In this document: one piece after another, positions 6,766 through 14,433 of the stretch
Layout of the letters: each line of letters opens with the position of its first letter
Position numbering within the stretch: position 1 is the first letter of the stretch
Origin: DAOUET01 sp034430155
GTDB lineage: Bacteria; Chloroflexota; Anaerolineae; Anaerolineales; UBA4823
NCBI GenBank assembly: GCA_034430155.1
Contig: DAOUET010000081.1
Span: forward strand, 1-21,993
Reading direction: 5' to 3'
DNA length: 21,993 nt
The notes under the pieces: generated by a model
The model's database searches: none
Told to the model about the DNA's origin: nothing
The model's input: only the letters and a program-made list of their open reading frames with translations
Translations under genes and position numbers: made by a program

Positions 6766-6894
6766 GTGCTTAACCTGATTCCTTTAGATATAACAAAACT
6801 ACCCACAAAGAGTGATTCCACCAATGAAGCCCACATGAAAACGATATGCGGCGTCCCGGAAATGCTCATAAGGCTTTTCCACCGCCGCGGGGAG

Positions 6895-6923
6895 ATTTTA
6901 GCACATTATCAGGCGAAATGCAA
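6895..6923 (-). promoter_or_regulatory. Promoter of greA
   Basis: On the minus strand TTGCAT (6923-6918) and TAAAAT (6900-6895) are 17 bp apart. Transcription from about 6888 gives greA an unusually long leader for the window (about 120 nt). Confidence 0.6.
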
Positions 6924-6948
6924 GATGAAACTAACCTAAAATAACATA

Positions 6949-6965
6949 CCCCGAGCTTACCGGGG
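6949..6965 (-). terminator. Possible terminator of the PIG-L gene
   Basis: A short stem CCCCG/CGGGG with a seven-base loop, followed on the minus strand by TATGTTATTTT. It lies 16 bases after the PIG-L stop codon. The stem is short, so this is tentative. Confidence 0.4.
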
Positions 6966-6981
6966 GATGTCTATGGAGCCA

Positions 6982-7728
6982 TCAGCCGGCAAATTTGTCT
7001 CTCCAAAGGCGGATTCCATGACCCGATTGGGCATGATAAGCCTGAATAGCAGCGTCTAAAGCTGCCTGATCAGACCAAAAGGTGCTGGTCTGGGAAGCAT
7101 AGGCAGCAACCGCATTCTTCCAAACCTCTAACCCCCTAGACGAAACTGGAAAGACCTTTTCCTCTAAATCCAAGGTGACGCCAGGAAAATCCTGCGCTCC
7201 CTCTTTGAATAAGTAGGGAAAATCAGCATAATACCAGAGCGGGCGGCTCAATTTACCGGCAGCGGCCCGCACCAGGCGGTGGTCTACATGCCCGCCAAGG
7301 GCGAGAGGGCAAATGAGTCGTACCTGGGGAGATAACACCCGGTCTAAAAGATGGCTGACGTGCGCAGGTAGACCTGCTTCAGAGGGGTCTAAGGGACCAA
7401 AAAGAGCCCCTTCGCTAGTATATAAATGGACGCCATTGCGGGGATTCCTGCGGTAAATGCAATCGGGAATGGGGAAATGACGATAAGCCACATTTAACAA
7501 ACGACAGGCTGCCAGGTCTTCAGATCGGCGTTGAGCTACAGAATCCTGCACGCTTTGCCAGCGGGTATGCAGGGATTGAGCAAAAGGCGATATCGGGCCG
7601 GCAGGAGCATCACCAGCGCAGATGGTCCAGACAGACACTTTCTGCCCGGCTATTGCCTGCTCCCAAAGTAAACCCCCGCAGGAAAAAACGACGTCATCCA
7701 GATGAGGAGAAAGATAAATCAAATCCAT
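6982..7728 (-). CDS. PIG-L family deacetylase (LmbE-like)
   Basis: A 248-residue zinc-dependent deacetylase of the GlcNAc-PI / LmbE type, which removes acetyl groups from N-acetylated sugars or related substrates. The metal and catalytic motif SPHLDDVVFSCGG is at residues 7-19 (H9, D11, D12), and the second motif GGHVDHRLVRAA at 145-156 supplies H147 and H150. WTICAGDAP at 34-42 follows the second strand, as is usual. A longer frame from a GTG at 7764 is possible, but family members begin right before the first strand, so the ATG at 7728 was chosen. No ribosome-binding site is visible there. Substrate unknown; the gene is divergent from a surface-protein gene. Confidence 0.88.
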   Translation of the reverse strand: MDLIYLSPHLDDVVFSCGGLLWEQAIAGQKVSVWTICAGDAPAGPISPFAQSLHTRWQSVQDSVAQRRSEDLAACRLLNVAYRHFPIPDCIYRRNPRNGVHLYTSEGALFGPLDPSEAGLPAHVSHLLDRVLSPQVRLICPLALGGHVDHRLVRAAAGKLSRPLWYYADFPYLFKEGAQDFPGVTLDLEEKVFPVSSRGLEVWKNAVAAYASQTSTFWSDQAALDAAIQAYHAQSGHGIRLWRDKFAG

Positions 7729-7769
7729 TAAGTGATTTTTACCACAAACTGGCTCAAAAAACACAGCAC

Positions 7770-7798
7770 TTGTCTTGCTCCAGGGGTGGTGTTATCAT
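7770..7798 (+). promoter_or_regulatory. Promoter of the Thr/Pro-rich protein gene
   Basis: TTGTCT (7770-7775) and TATCAT (7793-7798) are 17 bp apart. The -10 context GGTGTTATCATC is nearly the same as that of the LysM/M23 promoter (GGTGTTATTATC). Transcription would start about 15 nt before the ATG. Confidence 0.5.
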
Positions 7799-7819
7799 CT
7801 ATCTGCCGCGAGCGCCGTT

Positions 7820-8293
7820 ATGATGACAAATTTATCCAGCAGAAGACGTCTTCGCTATCTCTTGGTCGCCATCACCTTGGCGACATTACCTTGTTATTGT
7901 GCCGGGTTTATCGCCGTGCAATTTGCCCCGCAGGTGCGCGCCGCCCCAACCGCTACGGTCACGCCCTCCCCCACCTGGACGCTGACAGCTTCTCCAACGG
8001 CTAGCCTGACACCCCCCGCAACTCTTACAATCACCCCTACCCCGACTGAGACTGAGAGGCCCACAGATACACCTTCACCCACAGCAACTCTGACGGAGAC
8101 ACCTACCCCTACCATGACCGAGACGCCCACCCCGACAGAATCGCCAGTCCCAACCGATACCGAAACCCCGCTGCCATCCCCCACAGATACCTTGGTGCCG
8201 CCCACCGAGACAGAGGTGCCGCCAATCAGCAGCACGGTGACGATATTGCCACCACCAAAAGTCAGCGATACGCCTACACCAGAGAATCCTTAA
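7820..8293 (+). CDS. Membrane-anchored or secreted Thr/Pro-rich protein
   Basis: A 157-residue protein of unknown function. MMTNLSSRRRLRYLLVAIT starts with a basic stretch and leads into one hydrophobic segment (about 11-34), a signal peptide or anchor. Everything after about residue 40 is low-complexity Thr/Pro/Ser/Glu repeats of the TPTPTxTETP kind, with acidic residues added regularly. No folded domain is visible. Such stalks are common on Chloroflexota surface proteins and may be glycosylated (inference). The frame opens earlier at 7775, but the ATG pair at 7820 gives a normal signal sequence and lies 22 bases after the promoter; there is no clear ribosome-binding site. The 188 bases that follow, up to 8481, show no gene and no obvious terminator. 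Confidence 0.65.
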   Translation: MMTNLSSRRRLRYLLVAITLATLPCYCAGFIAVQFAPQVRAAPTATVTPSPTWTLTASPTASLTPPATLTITPTPTETERPTDTPSPTATLTETPTPTMTETPTPTESPVPTDTETPLPSPTDTLVPPTETEVPPISSTVTILPPPKVSDTPTPENP

Positions 8294-8481
8294 AGTGCAT
8301 ACCCAACCCTTGCGGTCCAATGATTAAGCCCATAAAGCCGGTAGTAAGAACGGATTGGATAGCTTCGATTTAGTAAAAGACGGGTAGATCCCGAATTGTA
8401 GAATAACAATGAAACCCATTATCCTTGAGCACAAAGGAAGAAAAACACTTAATTGAAAGAGGATCCCTTATCTAAAAGACA

Positions 8482-9543
8482 ATGACCGAAATACTGCCTT
8501 TTCTAAAAGAACTGATCAGCGCTCCCGGCCTTTCAGGCTATGAAAAACCGGTCCGCCACTTGATTGAAGAAACCTGGAAGCCCCTGACCGATGAGCTAAG
8601 CGTCAGCCGGCTGGGAAGCCTGCATGGACTGAAAAGAGGGGAAGGGATGGAACCGCGCCCGGGTATCTTATTGGCAGCCCATATGGACGCCATTGGCTTG
8701 ATGGTGACCAGCGTGGTGGCTGATTGGTTGCATGTGACTGCCATAGGTGGGTTGGACCAGCGGGTCTTACCCGGGCAACTGGTAACCGTACACGCTCGTG
8801 AAGACCTGGCAGGAGTGATCGTCCAACCTCCGGCGCACCTGTTGCCCGAGGATGCCCAAGAAGGCCCGGTGGCATTGCAATATCTCTTGGTAGATACAGG
8901 CCTGAGCCACGCAGAGTTGCAACGGCAAGTGCGTACCGGCGACCTGATCTCTTTCGAGCGAGAGCCGCTGGATCTGACCGGTGAGACTCTGGCGGGGCGA
9001 TCGCTGGATAACCGCACTTCGCTAGCCGCCCTGACTCAATGCTTGCAAGAACTGCAAGCGAGAAGGCACCTATGGGATGTGTGGGTCGTAGCAAGCGCCC
9101 AAGAGGAAGAGACCTTGGGAGGGGCACGCACATCTGCCTTCCAATTACGTCCCCACCTGGCAGTGGCGGTCGACGTGACATTCGGTAGGAGTCCAGGCTG
9201 CCCTGAGCATAAGACCTACCCGTTGGATAAGGGACCGACTCTGGGCTGGGGACCCAACATCCATCCCGGATTGTACAAATCCTTCAAAGATCTGGCCGAC
9301 CGTCTGGAAATACCCTACCAAGTGGAAGTGATGCCGCGCCATTCTGGTACGGATGCTTTCGCCATGCAAATCGTGGCAGAGGGAATTCCGAGCATGGTGA
9401 TCGGCATCCCCCTGCGCTATATGCACACGCCGGTGGAGGTGGTCGCCATGAAAGATATCACCCGAACCGGTCACCTGCTGGCAGAATTCATCGCCCAGTT
9501 GCAAACTGATTACCTTGAAAAACTATCCTGGGATGACAACTAA
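8482..9543 (+). CDS. M42 family metallo-aminopeptidase (first of three)
   Basis: A 353-residue cobalt/zinc aminopeptidase or glutamyl-aminopeptidase of family M42, relatives of which form large TET particles that trim peptides in the cytoplasm. The family ligands are present: H67 and D69 in AAHMDAIG, bridging D176 in RSLDNR, catalytic E208/E209 in AQEEETLGG, D231 in AVDVTFG, and H315 in RYMHTPVEV. The N-terminal ELISAPGLSGYEKPVR is typical. It is the most diverged of the three in metal-site context (SLDNR instead of xxDDR). The ribosome-binding site is weak: GAGG lies about 18 bases upstream of the ATG. The stop overlaps the next gene by one base (TAATG), so the two are coupled. Confidence 0.93.
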   Translation: MTEILPFLKELISAPGLSGYEKPVRHLIEETWKPLTDELSVSRLGSLHGLKRGEGMEPRPGILLAAHMDAIGLMVTSVVADWLHVTAIGGLDQRVLPGQLVTVHAREDLAGVIVQPPAHLLPEDAQEGPVALQYLLVDTGLSHAELQRQVRTGDLISFEREPLDLTGETLAGRSLDNRTSLAALTQCLQELQARRHLWDVWVVASAQEEETLGGARTSAFQLRPHLAVAVDVTFGRSPGCPEHKTYPLDKGPTLGWGPNIHPGLYKSFKDLADRLEIPYQVEVMPRHSGTDAFAMQIVAEGIPSMVIGIPLRYMHTPVEVVAMKDITRTGHLLAEFIAQLQTDYLEKLSWDDN

Positions 9544-10670
9544 TGACGCCAAGAAGAACAGCTAATGATAAGCCCCTGAGAATCGGGGCAGCACAAATCA
9601 GGCTTTTAGAAAAATTATGCAACGCCTGCGCCATCTCTGGTGGGGAAGATGAGGTGCGAGCCATCGTTTTGCAGGAAGTTCGCCGGCATGCCGCCGAAGT
9701 CAAGGTCGACGCCCTGGGGAATATATTGGTTAACTGCAGGGTTAGAGATAAATCTAGCGACCAGCCAAAAGACAGCCAGCGCCTGCGTGTGATGCTTGCC
9801 GCTCACATGGACGAGGTAGGTTTTATGCTGACCCATGACGAAGGGGATGGCTTCTTCCGTTTTGACACCGTCGGCGGTTTAGACGAACGCCAGCTGGTGG
9901 GGAAAGCCGTGTGGGTTGGAAAATCACACGTGCCTGGGGTGATTGGAACCAAGCCCGTTCATCTAACTACCGCAAAGGAACGCAAAAACGCTATCACGCT
10001 CGATTCGCTGCGCATCGACATTGGGCCAGGCGGCAATTCGAAAGTCAAGGTGGGAGAGCGGGGGACATTCGCCACCCGATTTACCCGCTTAGGTGCCAGC
10101 CTGCGGGCTAAAGCCTTGGATGACCGCCTGGGAGTGGCTACCCTGATCGAACTTGTTAAGAACCCTCCATCCAACCTGGACCTGTTGGTCGCCTTTACCG
10201 TACAAGAAGAAGTTGGCCTGCGCGGGGCACGCGTCGCCGCCTACGCCTTGGACCCGGATGTGGCCATAGCAGTTGATTCAACGCCTGCCAATGATTTACC
10301 CGGTTGGGACCAGGGGGAGAGCGATGCCCTGGAGAACGCCAGGTACAACACACGCCTGGGCGCCGGACCGGCGATCTACATAGCAGACCGCTCGACACTT
10401 TCCGACCCGCGCTTGATCCGGCACCTGGTCGAAACTGCCGAAAACCTAAATATCCCCTACCAGTTCCGTCAGCCCGGCGGCGGTGGAACCGATGCTGGGG
10501 CTATCCACCTGGCGCGCGCCGGCATCCCCAGCGTTTCTGTATCGGTGCCGGGCCGTTATGCCCATACGGCCGCAGGCATTGCCCGCATCTCCGACTGGCA
10601 GAACACGCTGATCTTGCTACACGCCGCTTTAAAGCGCATGAGCTCAGAGTTACTTGCCAGCCCAAGGTAG
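9543..10670 (+). CDS. M42 family metallo-aminopeptidase (second of three)
   Basis: A 375-residue M42 peptidase. Ligands: H88 and D90 in AAHMDEVGF, D193 in KALDDRLG, E222/E223 in VQEEVGLRG, D245 in AVDSTPAN, and H341 in GRYAHTAAG. It differs from its neighbours by about 15 extra N-terminal residues, an insertion around 64-80 (RDKSSDQPKDSQR), a long loop after the D245 ligand (DLPGWDQGESDALENARYN), and a changed segment after the last His, where the usual TPVEVVD reads TAAGIAR. The start codon overlaps the stop of the first M42 gene. The metal site looks intact, so an active enzyme with different specificity is the simplest reading. Confidence 0.92.
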   Translation: MTPRRTANDKPLRIGAAQIRLLEKLCNACAISGGEDEVRAIVLQEVRRHAAEVKVDALGNILVNCRVRDKSSDQPKDSQRLRVMLAAHMDEVGFMLTHDEGDGFFRFDTVGGLDERQLVGKAVWVGKSHVPGVIGTKPVHLTTAKERKNAITLDSLRIDIGPGGNSKVKVGERGTFATRFTRLGASLRAKALDDRLGVATLIELVKNPPSNLDLLVAFTVQEEVGLRGARVAAYALDPDVAIAVDSTPANDLPGWDQGESDALENARYNTRLGAGPAIYIADRSTLSDPRLIRHLVETAENLNIPYQFRQPGGGGTDAGAIHLARAGIPSVSVSVPGRYAHTAAGIARISDWQNTLILLHAALKRMSSELLASPR

Positions 10671-10724
10671 CCTTTTTTAACAGATGACTTCACCCGATTT
10701 AACCACCACACTGAGGAAATCTTT

Positions 10725-11726
10725 ATGAAATCTCTCATCCAGAAACTTGTTGAAACCCACAGCCCATCCGGCTATGAAGCTCAAATTCGCGCAGCCATCC
10801 TAAACGAGGTCGAATCCCAGGCCGATGAAGTCAGGATCGACGCCCTGGGTAACCTGATCGCCACGAAAGGGAAGAAGAGCCGAGAGGGGCTGAAGATCAT
10901 GCTGGCGGCGCACATGGACGAAATCGGCGTGATCGCCACCCATATCGACGAAAAAGGCTTTATCCGGTTCACCACAATCGGGGGAGTGCGACCACATACC
11001 TGTATGGGTGGGCGGGTACGGTTTTTAAACGGCGCTCAAGGAGTGATAGGGTACGAAGAGATGGCAGAGCGCAACAAAATGCCCACCTTCGAAAAAATGT
11101 ATATCGACGTAGGTGCCAGCAGCCGCGCAGATTGCCCAGTCAGCGTGGGAGATATGGCCGCTTTTGACCGGCCTTTCTCTGATTATGGAAAACGGCTGGT
11201 ATCAAAAGCGATGGACGACCGCATTGGGGTGGCGGTGCTGATCGAAACGTTGCACCAAATGAGCACCAGCCCCCACCAAGTTTTTTTCGTCTTCAGCGTA
11301 CAAGAAGAGGTGGGGTTACGGGGAGCAACAACTGCCGCGTATGGTCTGGACCCAGACATCGGCATCGCGGTTGACGTCACCCGTTCTGGAGACACGCCTA
11401 AAGGGGTCAAAATGGAGGTAGGGCTTGGTAAAGGACCGGCCATCAAAGTGCGCGACAGCGGTATGCTCTCAGACCCACGCGTAGTGGATTGGATGGTACG
11501 CAGCGCCGAAAAAGCAAAACTACCCTATCAATTGGAGGTGCTGGAGGGCGGAACAACCGATGCCCGGGCGATGCAGCTGACACGTGCAGGCGTCCCGGCT
11601 GGTTGCATTTCGATCCCTTGCCGTTATATTCATGCACCCTCAGAAATGGTCGATTTGGACGATGTGCAGCACGCTGTAAAATTGTTGGTTGCTATGCTCA
11701 GCAAACCAGTAGAACTGGAGGGATAA
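10725..11726 (+). CDS. M42 family metallo-aminopeptidase (third of three)
   Basis: A 333-residue M42 peptidase and the most canonical of the three. Ligands: H63 and D65 in AAHMDEIGV, D164 in KAMDDRIG, E194/E195 in VQEEVGLRG, D217 in AVDVTRSGD, H303 in RYIHAPSEMVD. The N-terminal KLVETHSPSGYEAQIR is standard. It is preceded by GAGGAAA at good spacing and lies 54 bases after the second M42 gene on the same strand, so it is probably in the same operon. A solute-binding lipoprotein gene follows after a short gap. Annotated relatives carry names such as YsdC/FrvX, but no specific symbol can be assigned from sequence alone. Confidence 0.94.
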   Translation: MKSLIQKLVETHSPSGYEAQIRAAILNEVESQADEVRIDALGNLIATKGKKSREGLKIMLAAHMDEIGVIATHIDEKGFIRFTTIGGVRPHTCMGGRVRFLNGAQGVIGYEEMAERNKMPTFEKMYIDVGASSRADCPVSVGDMAAFDRPFSDYGKRLVSKAMDDRIGVAVLIETLHQMSTSPHQVFFVFSVQEEVGLRGATTAAYGLDPDIGIAVDVTRSGDTPKGVKMEVGLGKGPAIKVRDSGMLSDPRVVDWMVRSAEKAKLPYQLEVLEGGTTDARAMQLTRAGVPAGCISIPCRYIHAPSEMVDLDDVQHAVKLLVAMLSKPVELEG

Positions 11727-11789
11727 ACTCTTGACAATAAGAAAGTCAGGCGCGTCATGAGAGCAATACGCCCTCGAGGTGCCAGCTTG

Positions 11790-13061
11790 ATGAGGTTCCT
11801 GATCGCCATACTCCTGTTTCTTTTCCTTACAAGCTGCGCCAGGATCCCTTTTCAAGGAAGCACCCCGACGCCAGAACCGACCTCAACGGCGACACTCACA
11901 CCGGTACCGACAATGGGTGCTACCAGCACGCCGGCTGGGCCAACCACACTTCGCCTCTGGTTGCCTCCCCAATTTGACCCGGCCGATGGCAGCCCAGCTG
12001 GCGATTTGCTGAAAGCGCGGCTGGATGAGTTTGGTAAACGGCGGCCCAGCATACACCTGGAAGTGCGCCTCAAGGCACTTAGTGGGCCAGGGGGATTGCT
12101 GGACTCTTTAAGCGCTGCCAACGCAGCTGCCCCTTTAGCGCTACCGGATCTGATCTTGCTGCCACGCAACATGCTCGAGACCGCCGCTTTGAAAGGCTTG
12201 CTATATTCCTTAGAAGGGTCGGTACCCCCCTTGGACACCGGGGATTGGTACGACTATGCGCAAGAACTCGCCCACCTGCAAAACAGCACTTTCGGCCTGC
12301 CTTTCGCCGGTGATGCCCTCATCTCGCTTTACCGCCCCGCTGAGATCCAGGAAGCGCCCATAGACTGGTCATCCACGTTGGATCTGCTCAGCCCGATCAT
12401 CTTCCCGGCTGCCGATGAACAAGCTTCTTTCACCCTAGCACAATACCTTTCAGACGGCGGTCAAGTTAAGGATGAAGAAGGTCGCCCCACCTTGAACCTT
12501 GATACCATGACGAAGGTATTGACTTTTTACCAGCAGGCCGAACAAGCCGGGGTGATGCCTTTCTGGTTGACGCAATACGCCACAGACGATCAAGCCTGGG
12601 AAGGCTACCGCGAAGGCAAGAGCAATCTGGTGGTAACCTGGACCTCCCGATATCTGAGGGAACTCCCGGTGGATACGGCCGCGGCTCCGATTCCAACCTC
12701 GGACGGTAGACCTTTTACGCTAGCCACCGGTTGGATTTGGGCGCTCTCTAATCCGCAGATTGAACGGCATGACCTGGCGATCGAGTTGGCGGAATTTCTG
12801 ACCACCAGCGAGTTTCTATCTGAATGGACTGCCGCCGCCGGTTTCCTGCCACCCCGCTCATCCGCCCTGGCGGGTTGGCCTGATAACGTCTTACAAAGCT
12901 TGGTGAGCAAAATCGTGCTTTCCGCCGAGATCATCCCATCCACAGATATCCTGGCGGCGTTGAGCCCGGCAATGGAACAGGCGACCGTAGAGGTGCTTAA
13001 GGAACAAACCGATGCAACCACCGCTGCACAGGAGGCTGAAGAAAGCGTTAAAGGCCCTTAA
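11790..13061 (+). CDS. Extracellular solute-binding lipoprotein (ABC-type, family 1-like)
   Basis: A 423-residue lipoprotein. The signal MRFLIAILLFLFLTSC ends in an LTSC lipobox (Cys16), followed by a Thr/Pro linker (about 23-53). The mature part begins TTLRLWLPPQFDP, and sections such as KRRPSIHLEVRLKA, PDLILLPRNMLETAAL, LPFAGDALISLYRP and AIELAEFLTTSEFLSEWTAA are those of sugar-type substrate-binding proteins. GAGGT lies nine bases before this ATG; an ATG at 11757 would add 11 residues and a more basic N-terminus and cannot be excluded. No permease or ATPase gene is next to it. The binding residues are not conserved enough to name a ligand. It is probably co-transcribed with the M42 genes. 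Confidence 0.8.
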   Translation: MRFLIAILLFLFLTSCARIPFQGSTPTPEPTSTATLTPVPTMGATSTPAGPTTLRLWLPPQFDPADGSPAGDLLKARLDEFGKRRPSIHLEVRLKALSGPGGLLDSLSAANAAAPLALPDLILLPRNMLETAALKGLLYSLEGSVPPLDTGDWYDYAQELAHLQNSTFGLPFAGDALISLYRPAEIQEAPIDWSSTLDLLSPIIFPAADEQASFTLAQYLSDGGQVKDEEGRPTLNLDTMTKVLTFYQQAEQAGVMPFWLTQYATDDQAWEGYREGKSNLVVTWTSRYLRELPVDTAAAPIPTSDGRPFTLATGWIWALSNPQIERHDLAIELAEFLTTSEFLSEWTAAAGFLPPRSSALAGWPDNVLQSLVSKIVLSAEIIPSTDILAALSPAMEQATVEVLKEQTDATTAAQEAEESVKGP

Positions 13062-13069
13062 AACAGCGC

Positions 13070-13098
13070 TTGACGCTTCGGCAAGGCGGTGTTATTAT
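13070..13098 (+). promoter_or_regulatory. Promoter of the LysM/M23 gene
   Basis: TTGACG (13070-13075) and TATTAT (13093-13098) are 17 bp apart, starting nine bases after the stop of the solute-binding gene. The predicted start near 13105 leaves a leader of only about 13 nt that begins at the GGAGAG ribosome-binding site. Confidence 0.65.
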
Positions 13099-13117
13099 CC
13101 AAGTGGAGAGCCACTCT

Positions 13118-14362
13118 ATGCCAGATGATCAAATCCCCGAGCCATTCCCTATTATAGAGGAAGGCTCCCGGACAGATACAGCAGGAGGGCAAAATACGGC
13201 CTCGACAGCAGGGACAGCCAGAGAGAGCCGTGTTTTAATCATATGGGAAAAGTTATCCCACCTCGGATTGGCTGACACGGCAGTACGAGTGGGCACCCAT
13301 TTACTTTCCCTTGCCCTGATCCTCCTGGTGGTATGGGCGATGCGGGAATTTTACCTGCGAGCCCAAATGGTAGAGCCGCCCAAAGATGCGGCTCAGGCAG
13401 CTGCGCTACCCACTCCAACTCCAACAAATACGCCACCGAAACTACCCCCTTATGTGAAGCCCGCAAACATATTTCTGGGGGGTATACCCCGGCTGGCGAT
13501 GGTGCATACCACTATCCCTACCCGCCCACGTACCGAGGTGATCACTTATACTGTGCAAACAGGGGACACGATTTTCGGTATCGCTGAGAAATTTGGGCTG
13601 ATACCAGAGACGATTCTTTGGGGGAATTACTACTCGCTAGCCGACAACCCACACGCCCTGACTCCCGGACAAGTATTAAACATCATGCCTTCAGACGGCA
13701 CTTACCACAAATGGTCTGCAGGCGAGGGGCTGAACGGAGTCGCCAATGGTTACCACGTAACCCCAGAGGATATTATCAACTGGCCAGGCAACCATCTAAA
13801 CCCTGAAACACTGGGAGACTGGTCTCATCCGAACATCGAGCCGAGCACGATGCTGTTTGTACCGGGTGGTTCTCGCCAATTCGTGACCTGGAGCGCGCCA
13901 CGCATCACCCGCGACAACCCTGCGGTGGCTAAAGCCATTGGCCCGGGCGCCTGTGGCGTGATCACCGATGGGGCGATAGGCACCGGTACGTTTATCTGGC
14001 CAAGCGCCAATCACTACCTCTCGGGTTTCGATTATTCCCCTGCCACGAACCATTACGCCATCGACATCGCCGGGAAGCTGGGCGATGCCATGTGGGCAGC
14101 GGATAATGGCGTGGTGGTTTACGCCGGATGGAATAATTTTGGCTACGGAAATATGGTGGTGATCGACCACGGCGGCGGCTGGCAAACGCTATACGCGCAT
14201 ATGAGCGTCATCAACGTCATTTGCGGGCAGAGCGTATACCAAGGCGACATCATCGGCGCCATTGGTAGCACGGGCAAATCCAGCGGGCCTCACATCCACT
14301 TCGAAATGTTGAACGAAACTTATGGCAAAGTAAACCCATGGGATTTCCTGCCACCGCCGTAA
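13118..14362 (+). CDS. Membrane-anchored LysM and M23 family peptidase
   Basis: A 414-residue envelope protein. After a polar cytoplasmic tail, one membrane segment (about 59-75, HLLSLALILLVVWAM) and a Pro/Thr linker (97-113), there is a LysM domain at about 143-190 (YTVQTGDTIFGIAEKFG) and a second, weaker LysM-like repeat at about 196-250. The C-terminal M23 domain (about 290-414) has H312 and D316 (NHYAIDIAG), H361 (LYAHMS) and the HIH pair 392/394 (GPHIHFEM), all the usual zinc and catalytic residues. It should cut peptidoglycan cross-links, or activate other cell-wall hydrolases, outside the membrane. The ATG at 13118 follows GGAGAG by seven bases; the longer frame starts inside the promoter. 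A terminator follows. Confidence 0.92.
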   Translation: MPDDQIPEPFPIIEEGSRTDTAGGQNTASTAGTARESRVLIIWEKLSHLGLADTAVRVGTHLLSLALILLVVWAMREFYLRAQMVEPPKDAAQAAALPTPTPTNTPPKLPPYVKPANIFLGGIPRLAMVHTTIPTRPRTEVITYTVQTGDTIFGIAEKFGLIPETILWGNYYSLADNPHALTPGQVLNIMPSDGTYHKWSAGEGLNGVANGYHVTPEDIINWPGNHLNPETLGDWSHPNIEPSTMLFVPGGSRQFVTWSAPRITRDNPAVAKAIGPGACGVITDGAIGTGTFIWPSANHYLSGFDYSPATNHYAIDIAGKLGDAMWAADNGVVVYAGWNNFGYGNMVVIDHGGGWQTLYAHMSVINVICGQSVYQGDIIGAIGSTGKSSGPHIHFEMLNETYGKVNPWDFLPPP

Positions 14363-14381
14363 ACTTTCGCTAAGATCTACA

Positions 14382-14413
14382 AAACCCTGGCAATAGCCTA
14401 GCCAGGGTTTTTT
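14382..14413. terminator. Bidirectional terminator between convergent genes
   Basis: AAACCCTGGC (14382-14391) and GCCAGGGTTT (14401-14410) form a 10-bp stem with a nine-base loop. A run of six T follows on the plus strand and four T on the minus strand, so it can serve both the M23 gene and the phosphodiesterase gene. Confidence 0.88.
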
Positions 14414-14433
14414 ATTGTTTAAACAAAACGAAT

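Noticed and set aside
7894..8235. Minus-strand frame rich in Val/Gly/Ser repeats
   Set aside because: It is the antisense reading of the Thr/Pro codon repeats. The plus strand has a promoter, a signal sequence and composition like neighbouring surface proteins.
7960..8250. Short repeats that could suggest a CRISPR or tandem-repeat locus
   Set aside because: The repeats are irregular codon-level Thr/Pro repeats in frame, without constant repeat units or unique spacers.
8603..9181. Minus-strand frame of 192 codons opposite the first M42 gene
   Set aside because: It is Arg/Pro-rich, without domain features, and lies fully inside a gene with all M42 metal ligands.
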